From JAZDLM01 sp043801895 (GTDB taxonomy: Bacteria > Patescibacteriota > Kazan-3B-28): a DNA stretch of 11,602 nt. The DNA lies in contig JAZDLM010000004.1 in NCBI GenBank assembly GCA_043801895.1, positions 1 through 11,602 of the forward strand. Reading direction: 5' to 3'. Shown here one piece after another: positions 1 through 6,756 of this stretch (its first letter is position 1; every line of letters begins with the position of its first letter). The notes below the pieces were generated by a model that was given only the letters and a program-made list of their open reading frames with translations, was not told the origin of the DNA and made no database searches. Made by a program: the position numbers and the translations under genes.

Positions 1-828
1 GGAGAATTTGCGGGTGTTATACGGAGAATTGCTGGCTAAGTCGGCTTGGGTGATTGGGCTAGTCCAATTGTCGGTGATGTAGCGCACCGTGGCGTCCACA
101 TCCAGCCGCATGCCTTTATCTAGCCGATTCAACAATACGCCCGCGATAAGTTTCCTATCCTCGTCGGTGCGAGCCTCTTTTTCCACCAATGAGGCTAGAG
201 TGAGAATCTGGTGGATCATGAGAGATTGAGTGGTAGCGCCAACCTGCGCCAGAGGTGCCTCCAGCCTTCTTTTTAGCGTCGCTAGCATTTGATCTATTAC
301 CTCCTGCGGAGTGGCGCCCTTGCTCATGCGATAAGTGTCAGGGAAAAGATATCCCTCCAGCGAGCCGTCTTCGGGACGGGAGTTCATAAAATCTAAGTTG
401 CCGGTATAGTGCTCAGCGGCGGTAGTGAAATCATCGGCCGGCATAATGCTTTTTTTCTCTAACAGCGCAGCGATCTGTTTAATGGTGTAGCCCTCGGGGA
501 TAGTAATGTTGGAGTCGGTAGTGTTGCCGCCACCGATGATTTGGGCGATCTGCCAGGCATCCATCCGCGGGGAGAGATCGTAGCTGCCGGCTCGCACCCG
601 ACTGGCTCGGCTCAACTTAAAGGCAATCCGGGTGCCTAGCTCGGAGCGCACTAATTTATCTTTAGCTAGCCCGTCTACGATCTGCGCTACACTTTGGCCG
701 GTTTGGACTTTGAAAACCTTTGGAGCCCCCCGATAGTTAGCCGGCGCGAACCAGACGAAATAGGCGCTGAGCGTAAGAATCGCCAGCGCCCCCAACCCAC
801 CAACAATAATTGCCAGTTGTCTGGTCAT
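1..828 (-). CDS. mltG: Endolytic murein transglycosylase MltG (YceG family), C-terminus off the window
   Basis: The minus strand is open from an ATG at 828 to the left edge, giving 276 residues of an unfinished protein. MltG is an inner-membrane lytic transglycosylase that cuts nascent glycan strands and sets their length. Residues about 4-27 form a single membrane anchor. Residues about 38-75 resemble the LysM-like part (VFKVQTGQSVAQI), and the YceG domain follows (TIPEGYTIKQIA, then DGSLEGYLFPDTY). The signature LASLVEKEART at about 211-221 carries the presumed catalytic glutamate, Glu218, followed by VLLNRL and MRLDVDATVRY. The last visible residues, SNSPYNTRKFS, match the family just before its Gly-Pro-rich end. 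It lies 25 nt downstream of the 63-residue gene and is probably co-transcribed with ruvA. I see no good Shine-Dalgarno. Family identification is firm. Confidence 0.93.
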   Translation of the reverse strand, partial: MTRQLAIIVGGLGALAILTLSAYFVWFAPANYRGAPKVFKVQTGQSVAQIVDGLAKDKLVRSELGTRIAFKLSRASRVRAGSYDLSPRMDAWQIAQIIGGGNTTDSNITIPEGYTIKQIAALLEKKSIMPADDFTTAAEHYTGNLDFMNSRPEDGSLEGYLFPDTYRMSKGATPQEVIDQMLATLKRRLEAPLAQVGATTQSLMIHQILTLASLVEKEARTDEDRKLIAGVLLNRLDKGMRLDVDATVRYITDNWTSPITQADLASNSPYNTRKFS

Positions 829-853
829 GGATAATTACTCGCCGATCCTCGTT

Positions 854-1045
854 CTACCGCTCGCCCAGAAATCCCTTCAGCCCGATTATGATCAGGATCA
901 ACGGCCAGTAGGCCAGCCAGGCTACACTCAGCAGACCAACATTGACCAACAGTAAAATCACGCCGACGAACACCACCAGCAGCTTGTCGAAGAAATCCAA
1001 ACCACAGAAGATGCCCCCGCCGCACATATGATCATCTTTTTTCAT
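854..1045 (-). CDS. Small two-helix membrane protein with N-terminal Cys pair (DUF5668/LiaF-like)
   Basis: This is a 63-residue protein between ruvA and mltG. The start at 1045 is supported by AAGGAG eight bases upstream, one of the few clear ribosome sites in the window. The N-terminus MKKDDHMCGGGIFCG holds His6, Cys8 and Cys14 around a glycine run. Two hydrophobic stretches follow, about 21-44 and 46-60, and the second (YWPLILIIIGLKGFL) resembles the WPL-hydrophobic-GL pattern of DUF5668 or LiaI/LiaF-like membrane hairpins. The tail is short and basic (GER). By location it should sit in the cytoplasmic membrane with little outside the bilayer. It lies 30 nt after ruvA and 25 nt before mltG on the same strand, so it probably belongs to that operon. 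Function is unknown; metal or disulfide chemistry by the cysteines is only a possibility. Confidence 0.75.
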   Translation of the reverse strand: MKKDDHMCGGGIFCGLDFFDKLLVVFVGVILLLVNVGLLSVAWLAYWPLILIIIGLKGFLGER

Positions 1046-1051
1046 CGAACA

Positions 1052-1058
1052 GTCTCCT
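1052..1058 (-). promoter_or_regulatory. Shine-Dalgarno of the 63-residue membrane protein
   Basis: The minus strand reads TTAAGGAGACTGTTCG directly before the ATG at 1045. This is a near-consensus ribosome site at normal spacing and fixes the start. Most other genes in the window lack one this good. Confidence 0.7.
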
Positions 1059-1075
1059 TAATAAATCGATATAAA

Positions 1076-1639
1076 TTACTTCCCTAATAATTTGAGCGCG
1101 TAGCGGATTCGGGCTTCAGTATCAGTAATGTCAGCGGGAATATCGTGAATGATTTTACGCACCTCATACGCATTATAGCCTAGGCTGGCGAGAGCTGTCA
1201 GTATATCTTGAGTATCCACGCTCGCCCCATCGGCTGAGCTTTCCAATTTGTTCTTCAGTTCGACAATGATCCGTTCAGCAGTTTTTTTGCCAATGCCGCT
1301 GATGGTGGTGAAGATCGCCACATTCGATTTAGTGATGGCCGCTTTAAGTTCCTCGACATGACCGGCGTTCAGTACCCCTAAGGCGCTCTTTGGCCCCACG
1401 CCAGAAACTCCGATTAGCTGCGCGAAGAAATTGAGCTCGGCTTCGGTCTCAAAGCCGTACAAAGACATTTGGTCTTCGCGCACCACCAAATGAGTAAGCA
1501 GATGAATGTCGGCGCCGATCTTATATTTGGCGACGGTATCAAAAGGAGTGAACACTTTATAGCCAACTCCACCGGCGGTTGAGACGATGATCCAGCTGGC
1601 TCCCGAAGCTTCGACTTTGCCGGTTAGACTGCCTATCAT
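1076..1639 (-). CDS. ruvA: Holliday junction DNA helicase subunit RuvA
   Basis: RuvA forms tetramers that bind four-way DNA junctions and load the RuvB motor for branch migration. The 187-residue protein has the three expected parts. The N-terminal OB-like domain (about 1-62, MIGSLTGKVE) ends in VVREDQMSLYGF, whose Glu55 and Asp56 occupy the acidic-pin positions of E. coli RuvA. Two helix-hairpin-helix motifs follow, GVSGVGPKSAL (about 77-88) and ISGIGKKTAERI (about 113-124). After a short linker comes the small C-terminal domain that contacts RuvB (about 142-187). Length is slightly under the usual ~200, mainly from a short linker. Its ATG overlaps the ruvC stop as ATGA, indicating translational coupling. 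RuvB, its partner, is not encoded in the window. Confidence 0.97.
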   Translation of the reverse strand: MIGSLTGKVEASGASWIIVSTAGGVGYKVFTPFDTVAKYKIGADIHLLTHLVVREDQMSLYGFETEAELNFFAQLIGVSGVGPKSALGVLNAGHVEELKAAITKSNVAIFTTISGIGKKTAERIIVELKNKLESSADGASVDTQDILTALASLGYNAYEVRKIIHDIPADITDTEARIRYALKLLGK

Positions 1640-2142
1640 TTTGTCTGTTCGTTAATCTTAGAGGAGTGGGCGCAGGTGATGGCGATGGCCAAGGCGTCAG
1701 CCGCGTCATCCGGTCCGGGGAGTTCAGCTAGACCCATTACTATTTTAACCATTTTCTGGATTTGTTTCTTATCGGCCTTTCCATAGCCGGTTAGGGCCTG
1801 CTTGACCTGAAGGGGAGTGAAGCTCATCACCGGCAGCCCCGCGCTGGCCGCGGTCTCTAATAACACCCCGCGCGCCTGAGCTACTGACATAGCGGTGCTG
1901 ACATTCTTAAAGAAATACAGGCTCTCTACCGCGACTAGGTCAGGTTGATATTTTCGCAATAGGGCTTTAAATTCTTTGGCAATAGTTTGTAGCCGGTGGT
2001 GCTGTTCGCTACCAGCCGGGGTAAGAATGCATCCGTGAGCTAGATGCCGCAATTGGCGACCATCATCAATTAGCACACCGTATCCGGTAGTGGCCGTGCC
2101 CGGGTCGAGTCCAAAAATAATTTTAGCGGTAGGTTGAACCAT
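1636..2142 (-). CDS. ruvC: Crossover junction endodeoxyribonuclease RuvC
   Basis: RuvC is the dimeric nuclease that nicks Holliday junctions symmetrically after RuvAB branch migration. The 168-residue protein carries the four-acid RNase H-like active site: Asp13 in FGLDPGTATTGYG, Glu73 in VAVESLYFFKN, and Asp146 and Asp149 in GPDDAADALAIA. The family segment VSTAMSVAQARGVLL (81-95) and the basic ALTGYGKADKKQIQKMV stretch (116-132) are intact, so the enzyme should be active. It starts 4 nt after the yebC stop and ends in an ATGA overlap with ruvA. Order yebC-ruvC-ruvA is a common bacterial arrangement. No Shine-Dalgarno is obvious, so it probably relies on coupling to yebC. Confidence 0.97.
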   Translation of the reverse strand: MVQPTAKIIFGLDPGTATTGYGVLIDDGRQLRHLAHGCILTPAGSEQHHRLQTIAKEFKALLRKYQPDLVAVESLYFFKNVSTAMSVAQARGVLLETAASAGLPVMSFTPLQVKQALTGYGKADKKQIQKMVKIVMGLAELPGPDDAADALAIAITCAHSSKINEQTK

Positions 2143-2146
2143 GATT

Positions 2147-2884
2147 TTAAAGTGCGGCTAGCGTGCTGTCGTCGATATCAAAATTGGTAAATACTTCCGC
2201 TACATCCTGGTGGTCCTCCAGCGCTTCGATGAATTGAACGATTTTTTGAGCCTGAGCCGAGTTAGTGATCTTGACCAGAGAGTTAGGGATCATTGCCAGC
2301 CGATCGTCTTTGACCGAGAGCCCCATACCTAATAGATTCTGTTTTACTTGGTTGAGCGCTTTGGGGTCAGTATACACCTCGTAGGCATCGCCGACATCTC
2401 CAAAATCTTCCGCGCCGGCATCGATCAATTTCAATTCCATATCATTGCCCGATTTAGGGACCAGGATGACGCCCTTGTTTTGAAATTGCCAAGCTACCGA
2501 GCCGCTGTTGCCTAAATTGCCGCCCGCTTTAGTGAACAAGCTGCGTAGTTCGGATACGGTTCGGTTTTTATTATCGGTCATGGCTTGGATCAACACCGCG
2601 ATGTTGCCGGGGCCAACTCCCTCGTATGCGATTTCGTCAATGTTGCTGGCGTCCTTGTCCAGCCCCGCCCCCTTCCGAATAGCTCGCTCAATGTTAGCGG
2701 CCGGAAGATTGGCCGATTTGGCAGTTTGCACCGCCAGCTTCAGCCTAAAGTTGGCATTGGGGTCAGCCCCCGACTTGGCAGCTACCTCGATCAGTCGAGC
2801 TAGTTTACTAAACTCGGCACCGCGCTTAACATCCGCTGCGCCCTTTTTCCGCTTGATAGTGGACCATTTGGAGTGACCTGACAT
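2147..2884 (-). CDS. yebC: YebC/PmpR family protein (TACO1 homologue)
   Basis: The family hallmark is the N-terminus MSGHSKWSTIKRKKGAADVKR, and the protein has the normal three-domain length (245 residues). Other conserved stretches are NLPAANIERAIRKGAG (about 59-74), YEGVGPGNIAVLIQAMTDNKNRT (about 88-110) and GGNLGNSGSVAWQF (about 121-134). YebC proteins were long annotated as DNA-binding transcriptional regulators. The mitochondrial homologue TACO1, and later bacterial work, link the family to translation of proline-rich stretches on the ribosome, so a translational role is likelier. It is the first gene of the yebC-ruvC-ruvA operon. There is no clear Shine-Dalgarno before the ATG (the upstream bases read CTCTCCCAGG), but the MSGHSKW start leaves little doubt about the start codon. 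Confidence 0.97.
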   Translation of the reverse strand: MSGHSKWSTIKRKKGAADVKRGAEFSKLARLIEVAAKSGADPNANFRLKLAVQTAKSANLPAANIERAIRKGAGLDKDASNIDEIAYEGVGPGNIAVLIQAMTDNKNRTVSELRSLFTKAGGNLGNSGSVAWQFQNKGVILVPKSGNDMELKLIDAGAEDFGDVGDAYEVYTDPKALNQVKQNLLGMGLSVKDDRLAMIPNSLVKITNSAQAQKIVQFIEALEDHQDVAEVFTNFDIDDSTLAAL

Positions 2885-2975
2885 CCTGGGAGAGAGATTA
2901 ATCCGCTATAACTTGTGTCCCAGTCTAGATAATTCGCGCTCGGCGAGAGAGAAGCTCTAGCGGGATGACAAGGTC

Positions 2976-2984
2976 AGTATAGCA
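2976..2984 (-). promoter_or_regulatory. Candidate extended -10 promoter for the yebC operon
   Basis: The minus strand reads TGCTATACT, a TGn plus TATACT extended -10 element, in the divergent gap between yebC and pcrA. Transcription would start near 2969, giving an untranslated leader of about 85 nt. The -35 position has no good hexamer, as extended -10 promoters tolerate. No convincing plus-strand promoter for pcrA is visible in the same gap. Confidence 0.4.
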
Positions 2985-3005
2985 AACCCCTCTTAAGCAA
3001 GAGTG

Positions 3006-5147
3006 ATGTGGCATAATAACGATACGGATATGGATAAAGCGATTCTGGCGGGTCTTAATCGTGAGCAGTTGGCCGCCGTTAAGCAGATTAACGGCCCCGT
3101 TTTAGTATTAGCCGGAGCCGGCTCGGGTAAGACCAAAGCCCTGACTCAGCGCATCGCTTACTTAGTGGCAAGCGGTCAAGCTTTGCCATCACAAATTCTA
3201 GCGATCACCTTTACTAATAAAGCGGCAGGGGAGATCCGGGACCGGGTATTAAAATTGACCGGCAAGCGTGTGGGGCAGGCACTCACCATCGGCACATTCC
3301 ATTCAGTCTGCGCCCGACTCTTAAGAATCGAGGCGCGGCAGATCGGCTATGGCTCCAACTTCACTATCTTGGATTCGGACGATCAGCTAGCCGCAGTCAA
3401 ACGGGCGATGGAACAACTGAACATAGACACCAAGCGCACCGCGCCGGAAGCAGTCCGAGCACACATCTCGTCAGCCAAAAATGAACTGATAGAACCGACC
3501 GCCTACGCCCGAATGGCAGCGGGCAGTTTTCAGCAAACCGTAGCACGAGTGTACCCGGTGTACCAAGACATTGTTCGGCGCAGCCAGGCAATGGATTTCG
3601 ATGACTTGATCATGAACACCGTCAAATTATTCGAGGCTAGCCCTGAAGTGTTAGCCAAATACCAACAGCGGTTCAAATACATCCTGGTGGACGAGTACCA
3701 AGACACGAACACTGCCCAGTATCGGCTAACAAAACTCTTGGCCCAGGATCACCGCAATTTATTCGTGGTGGGAGATGACTGGCAAAGCATCTATTCTTGG
3801 CGAGGGGCCAATTTCCAAAACATTTTGGATTTCAATCGCGACTATCCCGACGCTCGAGTGGTCAAGCTAGAACGCAACTATCGTTCGACGCAAACGATTT
3901 TGGATGCTGCGCACGCAGTGATCGTCCATAATCAGAATCGCAGTCAAAAAAAGTTATGGACCGAGCAGTCAGCCGGTGAACCGATTACCCTTTATGAGGC
4001 GCTGAACGAGAAAGATGAGGCAGATTTTGTAATTCGCGAGGTCCAACGCCATCAAGTCGAACACAATGCCCACCTGAGTGATTTTGTAGTGTTGTACCGC
4101 ACTAACGCGCAATCCAGGAGTTTAGAGGAAAGTCTGCTCCGCGCCGGGATGCCGTACCGAGTAGTGGGGGGAGTCCGCTTCTATGAACGGCGGGAGATCA
4201 AAGATATGCTGGCGTTTTTGTCGCTCCTGGTTAACCCAAATGATAATTTAGCTCTCATTAGAGTGATTAATATCCCGCGCCGGGGGATCGGCAAGCAAAC
4301 TCTCGACGGGCTAGAGCGGGCGGCCAGCGAACAGGGGCTAAGTATTTATCAACATCTAGTTGGGATTAAACAACCAACCCCGGCGATCGCTGATTTTCTA
4401 CGATTGATCGGCCGGCTCACCCGCCAAAGCCAAAAGGCGGTCTTAAGCCGATTACTGGACATGCTCCTGACCGTTACCGGCTACAAGCAGATGTTGAAGG
4501 ACGAAGGAGTAGAGGGGGAAACTCGGCTAGAAAATATCTTGGAGTTAAAGTCGGTGATGGAGAAGTATGACCATCTGAAGTCCGGTGAGGCGCTCGGAGT
4601 ATTCCTAGAAGAGGTTAGATTGGTATCCGATATTGACACCTACCAACCCGATGATGAGGCGCTCACGCTCATGACGATCCACTCCGCCAAAGGGCTAGAG
4701 TTTGACCATGTCTTCTTGGTTGGGATGGAGGAAAATCTTTTCCCTCACAGCCGGACCTTATTCGATCAAGCCGAGCTAGAGGAAGAGCGGCGACTATGTT
4801 ATGTCGGGATTACCCGCGCCAAGCAGAAAGTGTATCTTACCCACGCGTGTGAGCGGTTATTGTACGGGGGATTGCAAAATAACTCCGCTTCCCGATTTAT
4901 TTCTGACATTCCCGACTACCTCGTAGAGGTTATTCGCCGCGGCGGAACTCAGCGGACGATCATCGAAGCGGTATCACTCTCGCCAAAATCTCGGATCAAG
5001 CCCGGCAGCAAGGTTACCCATAAACAATTTGGGGCAGGAGTGGTGATCAGTAAGACCGGAGAGATTCTGACTATCGCTTTCGCCAAAGAGGGGATCAAGA
5101 ATTTGGTAGAAGGAGTGGCCGATCTCAAGCCGACAGCACAACAATGA
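3006..5147 (+). CDS. pcrA: ATP-dependent 3'-5' DNA helicase PcrA/UvrD
   Basis: This superfamily 1A helicase unwinds DNA in repair and replication and removes stalled complexes. Numbered from the GTG at 3003, all motifs are present: Walker A GAGSGKT (38-44), AITFTNKAA (67-75), GTFHSVCARLL (97-107), Walker B VDEYQD (229-234), VGDDWQSIYSWRGA (256-269), LERNYRST (289-296), TIHSAKGLEF (558-567) and YVGITRAK (600-607). The C-terminus (about 666-711: GSKVTHKQFGAGVV, then AKEGIKNLVEGVADLKP) is the Tudor-like domain that in PcrA binds RNA polymerase. The start is uncertain: GTG 3003, ATG 3006 and ATG 3030 are all in frame and none has a good ribosome site. ATG 3030 would give MDKAILAGLN, close to the normal family start. 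Its TGA overlaps the next gene as ATGA. Confidence 0.96.
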   Translation: MWHNNDTDMDKAILAGLNREQLAAVKQINGPVLVLAGAGSGKTKALTQRIAYLVASGQALPSQILAITFTNKAAGEIRDRVLKLTGKRVGQALTIGTFHSVCARLLRIEARQIGYGSNFTILDSDDQLAAVKRAMEQLNIDTKRTAPEAVRAHISSAKNELIEPTAYARMAAGSFQQTVARVYPVYQDIVRRSQAMDFDDLIMNTVKLFEASPEVLAKYQQRFKYILVDEYQDTNTAQYRLTKLLAQDHRNLFVVGDDWQSIYSWRGANFQNILDFNRDYPDARVVKLERNYRSTQTILDAAHAVIVHNQNRSQKKLWTEQSAGEPITLYEALNEKDEADFVIREVQRHQVEHNAHLSDFVVLYRTNAQSRSLEESLLRAGMPYRVVGGVRFYERREIKDMLAFLSLLVNPNDNLALIRVINIPRRGIGKQTLDGLERAASEQGLSIYQHLVGIKQPTPAIADFLRLIGRLTRQSQKAVLSRLLDMLLTVTGYKQMLKDEGVEGETRLENILELKSVMEKYDHLKSGEALGVFLEEVRLVSDIDTYQPDDEALTLMTIHSAKGLEFDHVFLVGMEENLFPHSRTLFDQAELEEERRLCYVGITRAKQKVYLTHACERLLYGGLQNNSASRFISDIPDYLVEVIRRGGTQRTIIEAVSLSPKSRIKPGSKVTHKQFGAGVVISKTGEILTIAFAKEGIKNLVEGVADLKPTAQQ

Positions 5148-5746
5148 ACAAATCAATACTGGTTTCGTGGATTTCATTTGTCATCGTCGCGGTGATAGCG
5201 ATGGCTGCGATGACTGCTGGCGCTCGGCACCCAACCGATCCCCACGACATTACCATTAGCTACAATGGCTACTCTTGGACTGTCACCACCCAAGCGCAGG
5301 ATGTAGCGGAATTACTATTAGAAAATTTTGACGAGTACGCTGGTTGGCAAATTAACCCTGGCCCAGCCACTCGGCTAACCGATAATCTAACCGTGACCGT
5401 GGTCGATACAACCGCCAGCCCGCTGGCTAAGTCCGTAGCCACCAATCTGGCGGCGGCAGTAAAGCAGGCTGAGGCGCCGCCGCCTAAACCCAAACCACAG
5501 ATCCACTCGGGTTGGGCAACTTGGTATAATTTCGGCGACCAACTCACGGCGGCTAGCCGAGAGTTCCCTAAAGGAACTAAACTACGAGTGGCGGCAGTAA
5601 ACTCCGGCAAGACTGTAGATGTGGTGATAAACGACTACGGCCCACAAGCCTGGACCGGCATGGCACTTGATCTCAATCGACCGGCCTTCGCCAAATTGGC
5701 GCCGATCGGAGCGGGGCGTATCCAAGTTAAATACTATAAGTTATGA
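5144..5746 (+). CDS. Secreted RlpA-like double-psi-beta-barrel protein with DUF348-like domain
   Basis: The 200-residue protein begins with a signal or anchor helix (about 5-27). Next comes a short DUF348-like domain (about 34-60, DITISYNGYSWTVTT then AQDVAELLLEN), as found with G5 and Rpf-type wall proteins. A Pro/Lys linker (111-119, APPPKPKPQ) leads to a C-terminal RlpA/expansin-type double-psi beta-barrel (about 121-200). That barrel contains GWATWYN, LTAASREFPKGTKLRV, VVINDYGP with Asp164, and ALDLNRPAFAKLAP. RlpA enzymes cleave glycan strands lacking stem peptides. Here the G-x-x-TA-x-GE segment that bears the proposed catalytic Glu is deleted, although Asp164 of the ND-x-GP motif remains. 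It may therefore bind murein, or cut it by another arrangement. It overlaps pcrA by 4 nt. The fold call is good; the activity is open. Confidence 0.85.
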   Translation: MNKSILVSWISFVIVAVIAMAAMTAGARHPTDPHDITISYNGYSWTVTTQAQDVAELLLENFDEYAGWQINPGPATRLTDNLTVTVVDTTASPLAKSVATNLAAAVKQAEAPPPKPKPQIHSGWATWYNFGDQLTAASREFPKGTKLRVAAVNSGKTVDVVINDYGPQAWTGMALDLNRPAFAKLAPIGAGRIQVKYYKL

Positions 5747-5879
5747 ATCCCGTTACAAACCTACCTGGCTCGAAACGGGTTAGTCATTACCGCTAATGAA
5801 ATATATTCGATTAGTTAACATCCCCCGTACCAAAAATGATTTTCCCAAAATTATTTTTGCGAAGGGCTCGTAACGGGAT
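5747..5879. repeat. Inverted repeat spanning the gap to rsmA and touching its start codon
   Basis: ATCCCGTTAC (5747-5756), immediately after the RlpA-like stop, is the exact reverse complement of GTAACGGGAT (5870-5879), which includes the first two bases of the likely rsmA ATG at 5878. A third related copy, AACGGG at 5774-5779, could pair instead with CCCGTT at 5749-5754. In RNA the first arm could thus form either a local hairpin or a long-range pairing over the rsmA start. No T-run follows either arm, so this is not an intrinsic terminator. The function is inferred only. Confidence 0.4.
5767..5877. repeat. 13-nt direct repeat upstream of rsmA
   Basis: GGCTCGAAACGGG at 5767-5779 recurs as GGCTCGTAACGGG at 5865-5877, with one mismatch and 98 nt between copies. 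The second copy ends at the rsmA ATG. The copies share the arm of the inverted repeat described separately. They could be protein-binding sites or alternative RNA-pairing partners; chance is not excluded. Confidence 0.4.
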
Positions 5880-6756
5880 GAATTTAGACCTTACCGACCC
5901 CTCCACGATCAAGAGTTTGCTTACTCACTACAATGTCTCGGCGCAAAAAAGCTTGGGGCAACATTTTTTGATCGATCGCGAGGTGCTAGAGAAGATCGTC
6001 GAGGCCGCCGATCTCTCCAAGCATGACTTTGTCGTAGAAATCGGCCCAGGGTTTGGCACCTTAACTTTCCCGCTGGCCGAAGCGGCTGGCCGAATTTTGG
6101 CGGTCGAAACTGATAAACGGATCATTAATATTCTCAAGGCGCTGGGTAGCGGTTATTACAATATCGATTTATTGCCAGCCAATATTCTCAAACTCAGCGA
6201 CCGCGATCTGTATAGCCGGTATCGGCTATGGTCAAAGGCTAAATCCGGGGCAACCCACTACAAACTGGTTTCCAATTTGCCCTACTACATCACCTCGCCA
6301 ATTCTAAAACAATTTCTCGAAACCCTCTTCCCACCCGACCTGATCGTAGTAATGGTACAAAAAGAGGTCGCCGAACGGATCACCGCCAAACCGGGCGACT
6401 TAAGTGTTTTGGGTGTGTCAGTACAATTCTTTGGTGAGCCGGAAATTATCGCCATCGTGCCAAAAACCTCCTTCTGGCCCAGGCCAGCGGTAGATTCAGC
6501 CATTATCAAAATCCAACCATTTAAGAAATCGCCTTACAATGTAGATGACATCCGGTTTTTCTTCCGTGTGGTCAAAGCCGGATTTGGCGAGCGCCGCAAA
6601 CAACTCCACAATTCACTATCGGGCGGGCTCAACCTAGAGAGTCGGGTAGTGGCCAATACTCTAGCGGGGGTAGGGGTTGACCCGAAGGCTCGCGCTCAAG
6701 ATCTTACTCTCCCTCAATGGGTAAAAATTTATCAACAATTCAAAGCCCTAGCGTGA
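5878..6756 (+). CDS. rsmA: 16S rRNA (A1518/A1519-N6,N6)-dimethyltransferase RsmA/KsgA
   Basis: RsmA uses S-adenosylmethionine to dimethylate two adjacent adenines in the 3'-terminal hairpin of 16S rRNA late in 30S assembly. Numbered from ATG 5878 (292 residues), the substrate-binding start KSLGQHFLID lies at 24-33 and the SAM-binding motif VEIGPGFGTLT at 53-63. The acidic ribose-binding residue falls in AVETDKR (75-81), and the catalytic NLPYYITSPI is at 133-142. The C-terminal part keeps FWPRPAVDSAIIKI and a FGERRKQL stretch. An in-frame ATG at 5836 would add 14 residues, but the 5878 start gives the usual MN-start, ST-x-x-K-x-x-L and Q-K-SLGQ spacing of Gram-positive homologues. The end overlaps the next gene as GTGA or by 40 nt, depending on its start. 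Confidence 0.95.
   Translation: MNLDLTDPSTIKSLLTHYNVSAQKSLGQHFLIDREVLEKIVEAADLSKHDFVVEIGPGFGTLTFPLAEAAGRILAVETDKRIINILKALGSGYYNIDLLPANILKLSDRDLYSRYRLWSKAKSGATHYKLVSNLPYYITSPILKQFLETLFPPDLIVVMVQKEVAERITAKPGDLSVLGVSVQFFGEPEIIAIVPKTSFWPRPAVDSAIIKIQPFKKSPYNVDDIRFFFRVVKAGFGERRKQLHNSLSGGLNLESRVVANTLAGVGVDPKARAQDLTLPQWVKIYQQFKALA

Noticed and set aside
2874..2976. Imperfect inverted repeat: TGACCTGACATCC at the yebC start and GGATGACAAGGTCA upstream, plus a CTGGGA/TCCCAG pair at 2886-2923, which could form a leader structure hiding the yebC start.
   Set aside because: The upstream arm lies partly before the predicted transcription start near 2969, so the RNA would lack it, and the pairing has a mismatch and a bulge. 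The 6-bp pair has a 26-base loop. Too weak without comparative data.
5780..5806. A possible promoter before rsmA (TTAGTC, 16 bp, TATATT).
   Set aside because: The -35 matches consensus in only two positions, and the gene is adequately explained by read-through from pcrA and the RlpA-like gene.
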